Shown here: positions 25,740 to 34,705 of the stretch, in pieces
Layout of the letters: every line of letters begins with the position of its first letter
Position numbering within the stretch: the first letter of the stretch is position 1
Source: an uncultured Eubacteriales bacterium
Lineage (GTDB): Bacteria; Bacillota; Clostridia; Peptostreptococcales; Anaerovoracaceae
DNA: 39,876 nt
Direction of reading: 5' to 3'
NCBI GenBank assembly: GCA_902779185.1
Contig: CACZAM010000015.1
Span: 1-39,876, forward strand
Program-made: the position numbers and the translations under genes
Notes under the pieces: model-generated
Seen by the model: only the letters and a program-made list of their open reading frames with translations
Database searches by the model: none
What the model was told of the DNA's origin: nothing

Positions 25740-27167
25740 TTACTTCCAGCAGTCGACCTTGTCATCCGAGAGGCCGATATCAGCAGCCTTGAAATGAGGC
25801 GCCTTGCCTTCCTTCTTCTGCTTTGTGTAATCGTCGAGAGCCTTTACAGCAACTCCGCCGAGGATAGCGATGGTAGGAATGTTGCATACTACCATGAGTC
25901 CCTGGAACATGTCAGCTGTATCCCATACGAGGCCTGCGCTCGAGATAGCTCCGAGGAATACGAGAACGATCGCGATAGCTCTGAAAATAGTAACCTCTGT
26001 CTTGGACATGTCTCTCTTGAGGATGAATGCGAAGCATCCCTCGCAGTATGAGTAGTTACCGATCAGAGTAGTAAATGCGAACAGTGTCATCGAAACAGCA
26101 ATGAAGATAGGTCCGAAGCCGCCAAGTGATGTGTGGAGGCATGTCTGTACGTAACCTGCAGCATTGGCTCCGCCGTCCTCGAGTACAAAGTCAGCAGGAT
26201 TTACCGACATTGTGGACAGGCACATGAATGCTGTTGCGGAACAGATCAGCAGTGTGTCGATGAATACGGACAGTGTCTGTACGAGACCCTGCTTGACCGG
26301 GTGAACTACGTCAGCCTTGGCAGCAGCGTTCGGAGCAGAACCCATACCAGCCTCGTTGGAGTAGAGACCTCTCTTGAGTCCCCACATGATCACGGAACCG
26401 GTGAATCCTCCGAATATTGCCTGGAAGTCAAACGCGGTGCTGAAGATCAGTCCGAACATAGCTCCGAAGTTCTTTGCGTTGAGAACGAGAACTACGAGGG
26501 AGATGGCAACGTAGAGGACGCCCATTACAGGTACGAGGAATCCGGTTACGTCTGTCAGTTTCTTAGCTCCTCCGAGGATCGTAGCGGCAAAGAATACAGC
26601 GAGGATGACTCCGATAACCATTGGAGTCGACTTTTCATTATAGAAGCTGAATGTCGCGAATGTCGACTGCAGGTTGTATGCAGCAAGCATATTGTATCCT
26701 ACAGCGTATGTGAAGATGATCAGTACCGAGAACACTACGCCGAGCCATCTCTGACCGAGAGCGTTCTGCATATAGTACGAAGGTCCTCCGTAATATGTGC
26801 CGTCATCAGCTTTCTTCTTATAGATCTGTGCCAGTGTTGACTCGATGAACGCGTTGGCTCCGCCGAAAATAGCGGTGATCCACATCCAGAAGATGGCTCC
26901 AGGGCCGCCGAGGATGATAGCAGTACATACACCGATGATGTTTCCTGTACCTACACGGGAAGCTGTCGAAACCATCAGGGCTCCGAACGATGAGATGCCC
27001 TTTTCATCAGCAGGCTTCTCGCTTACTACTTTGAACATCTCCTTGAACATGCGGATCTGTACGCCTTTGGTTCTGATCGTGAAGTAGATACCTACTGCGA
27101 TCAGGAAAAGAGGAACGATGTAAGGCTTGTACAGAATGTTGTTCATGAAACCTACAAAACCACTCAT
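25740..27167 (-). CDS. Sodium:alanine/glycine symporter (AGCS family)
   Basis: This 475-residue transporter has about 11 membrane helices and imports alanine or glycine with Na+. GTGNIIGVCTAIILGGPGAIFWMW near residues 73-97, GGPSYYMQNALG and KRGLYSNEAGMGSAPNAAA are hallmarks of the alanine or glycine:cation symporter family (DagA/AlsT). A GGAG SD precedes the ATG. It is monocistronic, with a roughly 160-base leader carrying hairpins. Which amino acid is preferred cannot be told from sequence. Confidence 0.94.
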   Translation of the reverse strand: MSGFVGFMNNILYKPYIVPLFLIAVGIYFTIRTKGVQIRMFKEMFKVVSEKPADEKGISSFGALMVSTASRVGTGNIIGVCTAIILGGPGAIFWMWITAIFGGANAFIESTLAQIYKKKADDGTYYGGPSYYMQNALGQRWLGVVFSVLIIFTYAVGYNMLAAYNLQSTFATFSFYNEKSTPMVIGVILAVFFAATILGGAKKLTDVTGFLVPVMGVLYVAISLVVLVLNAKNFGAMFGLIFSTAFDFQAIFGGFTGSVIMWGLKRGLYSNEAGMGSAPNAAAKADVVHPVKQGLVQTLSVFIDTLLICSATAFMCLSTMSVNPADFVLEDGGANAAGYVQTCLHTSLGGFGPIFIAVSMTLFAFTTLIGNYSYCEGCFAFILKRDMSKTEVTIFRAIAIVLVFLGAISSAGLVWDTADMFQGLMVVCNIPTIAILGGVAVKALDDYTKQKKEGKAPHFKAADIGLSDDKVDCWK

Positions 27168-27329
27168 ATAATTCTCCTTTTGTTAATATAGTTTTATGAT
27201 AACAATTGATAAAAACATTCAGCCGGTAAAATGGGATTCCGGCTCTTATCTGCTATATTTTATCAAAATAAGCAGAGCCTTGTCTATAATGTGAACAAAT
27301 TGTGATGAAAAATGTATAATTGTATACAA
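27168..27329 (-). promoter_or_regulatory. Leader region of the symporter with palindromes and hairpin
   Basis: The 162-base gap holds a 12-base palindrome (ATTGTATACAAT, 27316-27327), an AGCCGG/CCGGCT hairpin (27221-27244) followed on the minus strand by a short T-run, and a near-palindrome TGATAACAATTGATAA close to the ATG. A possible promoter is TTTATC-17-TATATT just before the SD. No glycine-riboswitch core was recognised. The hairpin may be the terminator of the upstream HesB-like operon. Confidence 0.35.
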
Positions 27330-27656
27330 TCAAACCGGCGGTTGCCATATGCAGCAGACCGCGGCTGGTTTTATGCCGTCAAGCTCGAACTTCTCGATCC
27401 ACGGATACTTCTCATATCTGATCGCTGCATTTTCTTCGAGCAGCACACCGTGAACAGGTATATATACTGATCCTATCTGCGATTCTTCGCGCAGATATCC
27501 TTCTGCGAACTCCGAACCGTCCCCGTCGGTAAAACTTACCGACACCTCCGCCCTGGAGGGATCGCATCAGGTGCGGGCGTCATCAGCCAGAAGCACGATG
27601 TCGTTGTACCCAAGCATCTTCATATATTCTATAGCGTTGTCGTTCAGTCGGATCAT
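27330..27656 (-). CDS. HesB-like selenoprotein with in-frame TGA (Sec30)
   Basis: Reading from the ATG at 27656, the frame is open for 108 residues except for one TGA at 27569-27567 (codon 30), followed directly by a Cys codon, so the motif is Sec-Cys. Protein-like sequence continues unbroken on both sides: before it MIRLNDNAIEYMKMLGYNDI, after it a segment ending in KYPWIEKFELDGI and AVCC. This fits small HesB/IscA-related selenoproteins (family TIGR01911 from memory), thought to act in iron-sulfur chemistry. An 8-bp hairpin with a G-U-U loop lies 31 bases after the TGA, where a bacterial SECIS is expected. A conventional ORF call would give only the C-terminal 71 residues from a GTG at 27545. 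The SD is weak. It follows the ProX-like gene by 24 bases in the same operon. A pseudogene remains possible. Confidence 0.72.
27525..27543 (-). promoter_or_regulatory. Candidate bacterial SECIS element
   Basis: On the minus strand GTCGGTAA-GTT-TTACCGAC is a perfect 8-bp stem with loop GUU, whose first base is G. The loop begins 31 bases after the TGA, within the 16-37-base range reported for bacterial SECIS elements, and the hairpin is wholly inside the coding frame. A second, closer hairpin (CCTCC-AGGGC-GGAGG, 27545-27559) overlaps the spacing and could compete; its loop is only 12 bases from the TGA. Confidence 0.6.
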
Positions 27657-27680
27657 TTTTGCGTTTCTGTTCTTTCTGAA

Positions 27681-28169
27681 CTAAAGCTTAACGAAGTGGA
27701 GCTCATTACCGTGTTTTTTGATAAGCTTTACCACGTCTCGTGTATTGATAAATACAGTCGCCGTGTTGTCACAAGGGTGGATCCCCATCAGTTTATTCTC
27801 GAAGTCCTTATCCATGTAAACGACGACATCCTTATCATCATTGGCCAGAACGCCGAAAGGAGTGACGGCACCGCGAATGAGCCCCATCTTTTCCATCAGA
27901 TCATCTTCTGAGGCAAATGTAAGTGGCCGTGTATCCTGTGCCTTGCGGAACTCTTTGAGGTTCACCTTTTTGTCCTCCAGACAGGTTATGAGATAGTACT
28001 TGCGCTTTTTGTCGTCGCGGACAAAGAGATTCTTAGCGATCTGCTCAGGATGAGGAAGATTGCATTCAAGCATCTCGTCTATTGTATAGACAGGTTTGTG
28101 TTCGACTATCTCATATTTGATTTTGCTGTCATCAAGAATTTTTACTATATCTTCCTTTGTAAGTGCCAT
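27681..28169 (-). CDS. ProX/YbaK-type prolyl-tRNA editing (aminoacyl-tRNA deacylase) protein
   Basis: This 162-residue YbaK/EbsC-domain protein resembles the free-standing editing proteins (ProX, PrdX, ProXp-ala) that hydrolyse mischarged Ala- or Cys-tRNA(Pro). Family features include KNLFVRDDKKRKYYL, the lysine-rich core KVNLKEFRKAQDTRPLTFASEDDLMEKMGL and GAVTPFGVLAND. The SD GGGACTGAAAG precedes the ATG. It lies 17 bases after the HerA-like gene and 24 bases before the HesB-like gene. The target tRNA cannot be decided. Confidence 0.87.
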   Translation of the reverse strand: MALTKEDIVKILDDSKIKYEIVEHKPVYTIDEMLECNLPHPEQIAKNLFVRDDKKRKYYLITCLEDKKVNLKEFRKAQDTRPLTFASEDDLMEKMGLIRGAVTPFGVLANDDKDVVVYMDKDFENKLMGIHPCDNTATVFINTRDVVKLIKKHGNELHFVKL

Positions 28170-28186
28170 CTTTCAGTCCCTTTTTC

Positions 28187-29896
28187 TTATTTTTTGCCCG
28201 TAAGTGTTCCGAGGAGGTTGCGGCCAATCGCAGAGCCGATGTTGCCGCCGATAGTACGTCCTTTTTTACCGAGAACTGCTTCACCTATAGTTTTGCCGAT
28301 CTCTCTGCCAATGGTGCTTCCAGTGGATCTTATTACCTGACGCGTTCCGGACTTGCCCAGATAGCTGTCTGCGAGCTCGCCTATTCTTGAACCGCTTTCC
28401 TCTTCAGCCTTCGCGGCCGGTTTTACCTTTGGCTGCTGCACCGGCTGCTGAGCAGGCTCATCATAGTTTATGACGATGCCTTCATCGGCCGCTGGCTGCG
28501 CCTCCGGCGCAGCGGCAGGTATACCCGATGTGTTGCCGTATACCTGCCCGTCAGGCGCGGTAACGGTCCCGGCGCCTGACGCCGCGGCCGCACCCGGTAC
28601 ACGTCCTGTGATCACCTCGTATGCCGTTACATTATCGACCATAATGAGATATTTATTGTTGAGCGGCGAATAATCTACCGCATTTCTTCTCTCCTCATCC
28701 GTAAGAGCTCCCATTCGGCTTTCAGGAGGCAGCACGAATGCGTATTCCGCCATAGAAGGCGCGCCATTTTCGTCGAGCATCGAGACTACCGCCTCGCCTG
28801 TTCCGAGATTCTGCATGAGCTCCTTTGTATCAAACGCCGGATTCTCCCTGAAAGCATCAGCAGCGGCGTTCAGAGCCTTCTGCTCGGCCGGTGTATAGGC
28901 ATGCAGGCCATGTTCTATCTTGTTTCCAAGCTGCGACATCACTGATCCCGGAATGTCCCCCGGGCTTTGCGTTACGAAGAATATCGATACGCCCTTTGAT
29001 CTGATAAGCTTCACCACCTGCTCTATCTTCTCAAGCAGGCTCTTCGACGCGTTCTTGAACAGCAGATGTGCTTCATCAAAGAAGAACACCATCTTCGGTT
29101 TCTCAGGATCTCCCACTTCAGGCAGCACCTCGAACAGTTCTGACAGCAGATAGAGCATGAATGCCGAATACAATCTAGGCTTGTTGATCAGAGTCTCAGC
29201 ATCAAGGATGTTTATAATACCCCTCCCGTCAGGAGCTGTCAGGAAGAGATCCCTGATATCTATAGCAGGTTCTCCGAAGAAAGTGTCCGCTCCCTCTGAT
29301 TCAAGAGCTACTATCGCCCTTATGATCGCGGAAGCTGACTGCTGAGGTATCAGGCCGTAATCCATCTTGAACTCGCTGGAATGGTCGGCGCAGTACTGCA
29401 GTGTTGCTTTCATGTCCTTTGTATCCGTGAGTATCAGGCCAAGGTCGTCAGCTATCTTGAATATGACCTGCATCAGCTCTGTCTGCGTATCGTTGAGATC
29501 GAGCACCTGGCTGAAGAGCAGAGGCCCCATCTCCGATACAGTAGTACGGAGCGGTGTTCCTTTATCTGAATAAATATCGAATATCGAGACCGGGAATCCG
29601 CGGTAGATGAAATCATTCCTTATTTCAAAGCGGTCCAGCCTCTTCTGCATACCCTCGCTGTCGGTGCCGGGTACAGCTATACCGGCCATGTCCCCTTTTA
29701 CGTCGGACATAAATACCGGCACTCCTATCTGAGAAAAACTCTCAGCAAGGACCTTGAGAGTGACGGATTTTCCCGTGCCCGTAGCACCGCAGATGAATCC
29801 GTGCCTGTTGGCTTTATCAGGTCTCATACAGATCTTGTCACTGAGTGTTTCTCCATCGCCCTTCCTGGCGAAGTAAATCAATCCGTTATCTACCAT
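28187..29896 (-). CDS. HerA-like DNA-translocating ATPase (DUF853)
   Basis: A 569-residue ATPase of the HerA/FtsK-like DUF853 family. Walker A is GATGTGKS (about residues 37-44), Walker B is MVFFFDEAHLLF, and FVTQSPGDIPGSVMSQLGNKIEHG follows. The C-terminal ~100 residues are Ala/Pro/Gln-rich and end with a glycine-rich GRTIGGNIGSAIGRNLLGTLTGKK tail. The frame starts at 29941, but ATG 29896 has AGGAGG five bases upstream and is preferred. It may act on DNA in repair or as a standalone translocase. It heads an operon with the ProX-like and HesB-like genes, and an extended -10 (TGCTATAAT) is upstream. Confidence 0.88.
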   Translation of the reverse strand: MVDNGLIYFARKGDGETLSDKICMRPDKANRHGFICGATGTGKSVTLKVLAESFSQIGVPVFMSDVKGDMAGIAVPGTDSEGMQKRLDRFEIRNDFIYRGFPVSIFDIYSDKGTPLRTTVSEMGPLLFSQVLDLNDTQTELMQVIFKIADDLGLILTDTKDMKATLQYCADHSSEFKMDYGLIPQQSASAIIRAIVALESEGADTFFGEPAIDIRDLFLTAPDGRGIINILDAETLINKPRLYSAFMLYLLSELFEVLPEVGDPEKPKMVFFFDEAHLLFKNASKSLLEKIEQVVKLIRSKGVSIFFVTQSPGDIPGSVMSQLGNKIEHGLHAYTPAEQKALNAAADAFRENPAFDTKELMQNLGTGEAVVSMLDENGAPSMAEYAFVLPPESRMGALTDEERRNAVDYSPLNNKYLIMVDNVTAYEVITGRVPGAAAASGAGTVTAPDGQVYGNTSGIPAAAPEAQPAADEGIVINYDEPAQQPVQQPKVKPAAKAEEESGSRIGELADSYLGKSGTRQVIRSTGSTIGREIGKTIGEAVLGKKGRTIGGNIGSAIGRNLLGTLTGKK

Positions 29897-29939
29897 ATCT
29901 GCCTCCTTTGAACGAGGATCTTTGCCAATTATTGAGAAC

Positions 29940-29948
29940 ATTATAGCA
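29940..29948 (-). promoter_or_regulatory. Extended -10 promoter of the HerA-like operon
   Basis: On the minus strand TGCTATAAT is an extended -10 with no clear -35. The message would start at about 29933 and run 37 bases to the ATG at 29896. Confidence 0.5.
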
Positions 29949-30003
29949 TGGCATGCACTTTAATTGCTCCTGATATTGTTATATCATTATGGCGTATTTC
30001 GAA

Positions 30004-30019
30004 CCGGGCAAAAGCCCGG
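30004..30019 (+). repeat. 5'-UTR hairpin of the M16C peptidase gene
   Basis: CCGGGC-AAAA-GCCCGG is a perfect 6-bp hairpin 36 bases before the peptidase ATG. It has no T-run and may act as an mRNA stability or translation element. Confidence 0.4.
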
Positions 30020-30054
30020 ACATTAAAGCAAAATGTATTACCGGAGCATGACAA

Positions 30055-32955
30055 ATGACAGTAAATGACAAAATGCACGGTTTCACCGTGAAAAACATTC
30101 GTGAAATAAAAGAAATCGGCGGAAGACTCGTAGAGATGGAGCATGACGCGACAGGCGCAAGACTCGTCTGGGCTGATAACGGCGATGAGAACAAGCTCTT
30201 CTCCGTCGGATTCAGAACACTCCCGGAAAACAGCACCGGAGTGTTCCACATACTTGAGCACTCAGTGCTCTGCGGATCGGAAAAATATCCTGTCAAGGAG
30301 CCGTTCGTTGAGCTTCTGAAGACTTCGATGAACACCTTCCTCAATGCAATGACATTCCCGGACAAAACGGTTTATCCGGTCTCGAGCCGAATAGAACAGG
30401 ACTACCTGAATCTGATGGGGGTTTATCTTGACTGTGTCTTCAGACCTAACGTCCTTAAGGATCCTAATATTTTCTATCAGGAAGGATGGCATATTGATAC
30501 GACAGGCGATGAACCCGCCTACAAAGGTGTTGTGTTCAACGAAATGAAGGGAGCAATGTCCGAAGTCGATTCTGTCGCGGACGAGGCCATGACGGCTCTT
30601 CTCTTCCCTGACAGCTGCTATGGCTTCATTTCGGGCGGAGACCCGAAGCATATTCCGGATCTTACATATGACTCCTTTGTAGAGCAGTATAAGAGGTATT
30701 ACCATCCTTCGAATTCATACTTCTATCTCGATGGTGATGTTCCTCTTGACGCGACTCTGACAAAAATTGATGAATACATTTCCGGGTTCGACAGGCTTGA
30801 TGATGTGCCTGAGCTTGCTGTCCAGAAACCGGTAAAATCCGGGAAAATAATCAGCTATGCCGCAAGCGGCGAAGATGACAAGCCTCTCATATGTCTCGGA
30901 AAGATCATCAGCAGCTGGGAAGACAGAGATAAAATGCTCGCGCTCAGCGTCATTCTTGAGCAGATATCTGATTCCAATGAGTCTCCTCTAAAGCGGGCTG
31001 TTCTTTCTTCAGGACTCGCCGAGGACATGGAGATCTATATTTCAGACGGAATAGCTCAGCCATACCTCATGATGCTGTTCCGCGGAATAAGCGATGAAAA
31101 GAGCGAAAAACCTGACGCAGACTCACTCAGGGATATTGCAGAACGTCTCGTCACCATCGTTGAAGAAACAGTAAACAAGATAACGGAGGACGGATTCTCA
31201 AGGAGAGATCTCGAGGCATCCGTGAATCAGACAGACTTCAGATTCAGACAGTATCCTGAGCCGCAGGCGCTGTACAGAATGATCTCTGCATACTCCTCGT
31301 GGCTTTATGGCGGAGACCCTGCACTGTATCTCGCCACGGACTCATCGATCGCAAAGGTTCGTTCAATGATCGACAAAGGAGAAATGGAAGGCATTGCCAG
31401 AGAGATACTGGCGGATACATCCATGCTTTCAACCATCATTCTCATGCCTGACAGCAGTTATGCCGCAAAGGAAGCCGCTGTAGAAGCTGCCCGTGTAAAG
31501 GCTGAGATCGAAGCTCTTGACGGTCCGGGCAGAGAACAGCTTGAGGAGCTCAACAGAAAGCTGCTCGAATGGCAGCAGACCGATGACAGCGAAGAGGCTC
31601 TTGCGACCATACCTCAGCTCGACATCGCGGATATAGATCCTATGCCTCAGCTGATCCCTACAGAAGAGAAAGACGTATGCGGAGCAAAGATCCTGTTCCA
31701 TCAGCTTCCGTCAAACGGGATCGTTCATATCAACGCTTACTTCCCTGTCACACAGCTGGCATTATCCGAGCTGCCTGCAGCAGCGCTCATCACGGAATTC
31801 TTCAGGGATCTTCCGACAGAAAAATATGATGTTCTCACACTGCAGAACGAGATCCGTATGTATATCGGCGGCATCTCATTCGGACTTGACATTCTCGCGA
31901 AAGACATCGATTACATGGAATGCACGCCTTGCATCAGAGTAAGGGCGTCAGTACTCGAAGATAAAATGCCGGAAGCCGAAGAACTTATAGCCGGGATCCT
32001 GACAGGCACAAAGTTTGGTGACAAAGCCATGATGCGCGAACTGACCACTCAGATCGACGAGGATTCCAAGCGGGCAGCTATGGCTAACGGACACCGTCTC
32101 GGACTCTATGAAGCCAGATCCCACTGGTCGGCCAGAGACGCCGCGGCAGAAGCTGTCAATGGCTACAGCTTTATGCAGTACATGCATGGCATGAGTTCTG
32201 CTTCCAATGATGCGCTCGACGCATTCACCGCCTTTGCGGAGGAAGTGATCGGAAAAAGCATATGCAGAAAGAACGCCATCATAGGCGTGACAGCGGACAG
32301 CCGCCCTGACCTTTCAGGTTTTTTGGAGATGCTTCCTGAAGGAGAAGCAATGCCTGAAAAAAGCCATTATGAATCGGCACTTCCGCACAGGATGGGTATC
32401 GAAATACCAGCTGCGGTCTCTTTCGCCGTCACTGCATATGATCTGAAGCGTGACGGACACAGAATGAGCGGAAGCTATCAGGTAGCCTCCAACATCATCT
32501 CGCTCTCCCACCTGTGGAACAGCATCAGAGTGCAGGGCGGAGCCTACGGAGCTTCAATGTCAGCAGGCAGAACGGGCAGTGTTTTCTGCCACACATACAG
32601 GGATCCGAGCCCGGGGCGCTCTCTCGATATTTTCAGGACTATATCTGACTATTTGACCGGCTTCGCTTCAGATGCAGATCAGGATATAGACGGTTTCATA
32701 ATATCCACTATCGCCTCGACAGAACCACTTCTCTCACCTGCAGCCAGGGGCAGATCGGCAGACGACTTCTATCTGTCCGGTTTTACCGATGAGGACAGAA
32801 TCAGGATACGCCGGGAGATCCTGAATACAAAATCCGGCGATCTGGCCGGCTTAAGTGCAGTTCTTAAGGACATGGCAGAGAAAGGCACAGTATGTGTCGT
32901 AGGCCCGAAGTCTGCACTTGAGACCTGCGATGATCTCGAAATATTTGCTCTTTAA
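30055..32955 (+). CDS. M16C (PreP/insulysin-like) zinc metallopeptidase
   Basis: A 966-residue peptidase of the presequence-protease type, which encloses short peptides in a clamshell made of two halves. The inverted zinc motif is HILEH (H65, E68, H69), and E163 in NEMKG is the third ligand. The linked LDCVFRPN segment and C-terminal QGGAYGASM region (about residue 831) support this. GGAG precedes the ATG. No signal peptide is seen, so it acts in the cytoplasm, degrading peptides of roughly 10-70 residues. The gene is alone on its strand. Confidence 0.92.
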   Translation: MTVNDKMHGFTVKNIREIKEIGGRLVEMEHDATGARLVWADNGDENKLFSVGFRTLPENSTGVFHILEHSVLCGSEKYPVKEPFVELLKTSMNTFLNAMTFPDKTVYPVSSRIEQDYLNLMGVYLDCVFRPNVLKDPNIFYQEGWHIDTTGDEPAYKGVVFNEMKGAMSEVDSVADEAMTALLFPDSCYGFISGGDPKHIPDLTYDSFVEQYKRYYHPSNSYFYLDGDVPLDATLTKIDEYISGFDRLDDVPELAVQKPVKSGKIISYAASGEDDKPLICLGKIISSWEDRDKMLALSVILEQISDSNESPLKRAVLSSGLAEDMEIYISDGIAQPYLMMLFRGISDEKSEKPDADSLRDIAERLVTIVEETVNKITEDGFSRRDLEASVNQTDFRFRQYPEPQALYRMISAYSSWLYGGDPALYLATDSSIAKVRSMIDKGEMEGIAREILADTSMLSTIILMPDSSYAAKEAAVEAARVKAEIEALDGPGREQLEELNRKLLEWQQTDDSEEALATIPQLDIADIDPMPQLIPTEEKDVCGAKILFHQLPSNGIVHINAYFPVTQLALSELPAAALITEFFRDLPTEKYDVLTLQNEIRMYIGGISFGLDILAKDIDYMECTPCIRVRASVLEDKMPEAEELIAGILTGTKFGDKAMMRELTTQIDEDSKRAAMANGHRLGLYEARSHWSARDAAAEAVNGYSFMQYMHGMSSASNDALDAFTAFAEEVIGKSICRKNAIIGVTADSRPDLSGFLEMLPEGEAMPEKSHYESALPHRMGIEIPAAVSFAVTAYDLKRDGHRMSGSYQVASNIISLSHLWNSIRVQGGAYGASMSAGRTGSVFCHTYRDPSPGRSLDIFRTISDYLTGFASDADQDIDGFIISTIASTEPLLSPAARGRSADDFYLSGFTDEDRIRIRREILNTKSGDLAGLSAVLKDMAEKGTVCVVGPKSALETCDDLEIFAL

Positions 32956-32975
32956 TACTAGTATTGTAACCACGC

Positions 32976-33016
32976 ATATGAGCTGCCGCGCTTCATCAAA
33001 ACGCGGCAGCTCATAT
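32976..33016. terminator. Long hairpin between convergent genes
   Basis: A perfect 15-bp stem (ATATGAGCTGCCGCG, 32976-32990, with its inverse at 33002-33016) with an 11-base loop separates the peptidase from the convergent transglutaminase-like gene. The T-runs are weak, so it is a probable bidirectional terminator or mRNA-end stabiliser. Confidence 0.6.
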
Positions 33017-33055
33017 TAATTATCTGGTATTTATTTTTATCCGTGTTCGGCTTAA

Positions 33056-34705
33056 CTAACAACCGCAGTCATCCATATCACCCTCGAATGTATATTTGTA
33101 TTTGAATTCAGACGGATAATCGCCCCAGCCCGGAATAAACTGCCCGTCATATTCTCCAAACGGGAACATAAAATGATTAAGAGAGCCATCGGGATTTACC
33201 ATATATCCTGGAGCTGCATTCATCCCTGCCGGGCTCTCGAACGTCAGGTCTCTACCGTGGTTCTGACATATCCACTCAGGGCTTCCGGAAACCCAGTACT
33301 TTTCTTTCTCGTTCTCCCAGTCAACAGTACCTTTTTCTACCTGACCTCTCATGACCAGCCCAAGAGGCATGGCTGGATCGACTTCTACCCATCCATATCC
33401 CGGCAGATAAAACTCAGCCCGGCAGTTCTGACCTAGTTGAGTGTTTTCATCAGATGAGCCTTCGAATATCTTATATCCAAACGATTCTCTCGCAGGGATT
33501 CCTTCCGCATTGCAAAGGGCTACGAAAATGGAATTAATGTCGATGCATGATCCAGCTTTCTTTTCAGTTGAAGAAAGAATGGTTACGACATCCCCAAGTT
33601 CTCTGTTAGGCATTTTCTTATCACGGTTGATGTTATCACATACCCATAAGTAGATCGCATGCGCCCTGTCGTACACACTTCCAGACTCGGCTTTTTCTAT
33701 CGCTTTGTCTGCGGTCTTTTTTACTATTCCGTTCGTCAGTGAGCCGCTGTATTGGGTCTCTCTGAGCCACATCCTAATGTCTTCATCTCCGGCATCTACA
33801 TCGCCTTTTTCCATTGATCTGAGGTCCTCACTATGCAGTACAGCCCTTCTATATACATGAAATGACAGCGTCGCCACACGGTCTTCAGGTGCGACTTCCG
33901 GTCCCCATTCTACGAAATAAGCCTGTGCACCGGAAGAATCTGTAACAATTTCATCACAAGCCGCTTTATCGTCCTTAGTTGTATGGTCAACATTCGTGAT
34001 CCTTTGGTTCTCATCCGAGACAGGTACCTGGAACCAAGCTTTGACAGCTTTTCCCGGAGGATACTTCTCAGAATCAGTCATGTCTATTAATACAGACAGG
34101 ACACCTGATCTGGCATCTACGACATTGATTGCAATGCGGCCTTTTATCTTTTTGCTTTTCTTTGACGTTGCTGTAATAGTAACTGTACCCTGTTTGAGTC
34201 CGGTTACAAACCCTACGCTGTTTACTGTTGCCTTCGATGCATCGCTCGATGAAAACTCTACATCGGTACTTGCATATGATGGTGTGACTGATTCAACTGA
34301 AACCGTGCAGGATTCGCCTATTCCCACAACCTCCCTGGTCGTTGCCAGCTTTATACTTTTGGGAACACGAGATCTGACAGTTAACTTAATTTTCTTTGTC
34401 TGCTTGCCAGCTTTTGCAGTAACATAAACCGTACCGGCTTTTATACCCTTAACAGAAACACTCTTCTTTTTTACGGAAATGAGTTTCGCGCATTTCTTAC
34501 CTTTAGTGATAGTCCACTTCACATTTTTGTTAGACTTCAGTTTTACAGACTTCCCGATATAAACATACTTCTTTGCTGATGATATCTTAAACTTCGGTGC
34601 TGCCGCATAAGAGCCTTCTGTACAGGAAAGAATGGTAACAATCAAAAGCACAAGAACAGATATGATTGACACGATGCTTTTAAAACTGAATCTGGTTTGC
34701 TGCAT
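33056..34705 (-). CDS. Secreted bacterial-Ig / transglutaminase-like domain protein
   Basis: From the ATG at 34705 (preceded by GGGAGGGGG) the protein has 549 residues. A basic N-terminus and hydrophobic segment (about 10-28) form a signal peptide. Two Lys-rich bacterial Ig-like (Big_2-type) domains follow (about 38-110 and 112-198), then a linker domain, then a transglutaminase-like fold with Cys387 (GSCIDIN), the NCRAEFYLPGYGWVEVDPA block and Asp443. Where the family usually has the catalytic His, Asn427 is found, so the activity may be lost or altered. The C-terminus ends DDCGC. Likely a cell-surface protein. It is divergent from the secreted rhodanese gene. Confidence 0.82.
   Translation of the reverse strand: MQQTRFSFKSIVSIISVLVLLIVTILSCTEGSYAAAPKFKISSAKKYVYIGKSVKLKSNKNVKWTITKGKKCAKLISVKKKSVSVKGIKAGTVYVTAKAGKQTKKIKLTVRSRVPKSIKLATTREVVGIGESCTVSVESVTPSYASTDVEFSSSDASKATVNSVGFVTGLKQGTVTITATSKKSKKIKGRIAINVVDARSGVLSVLIDMTDSEKYPPGKAVKAWFQVPVSDENQRITNVDHTTKDDKAACDEIVTDSSGAQAYFVEWGPEVAPEDRVATLSFHVYRRAVLHSEDLRSMEKGDVDAGDEDIRMWLRETQYSGSLTNGIVKKTADKAIEKAESGSVYDRAHAIYLWVCDNINRDKKMPNRELGDVVTILSSTEKKAGSCIDINSIFVALCNAEGIPARESFGYKIFEGSSDENTQLGQNCRAEFYLPGYGWVEVDPAMPLGLVMRGQVEKGTVDWENEKEKYWVSGSPEWICQNHGRDLTFESPAGMNAAPGYMVNPDGSLNHFMFPFGEYDGQFIPGWGDYPSEFKYKYTFEGDMDDCGC

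Noticed and set aside
27330-27545. Stand-alone 71-residue protein starting at GTG 27545
   Set aside because: The frame is open upstream except for one TGA and the upstream segment is protein-like, so it is more likely the C-terminal part of a selenoprotein than a separate gene.
27330-27656. Simple pseudogene interpretation of the HesB-like frame
   Set aside because: The only disruption is a TGA at a place expected for Sec, followed by Cys and a hairpin, with no frameshifts. It remains possible if Sec machinery is absent.
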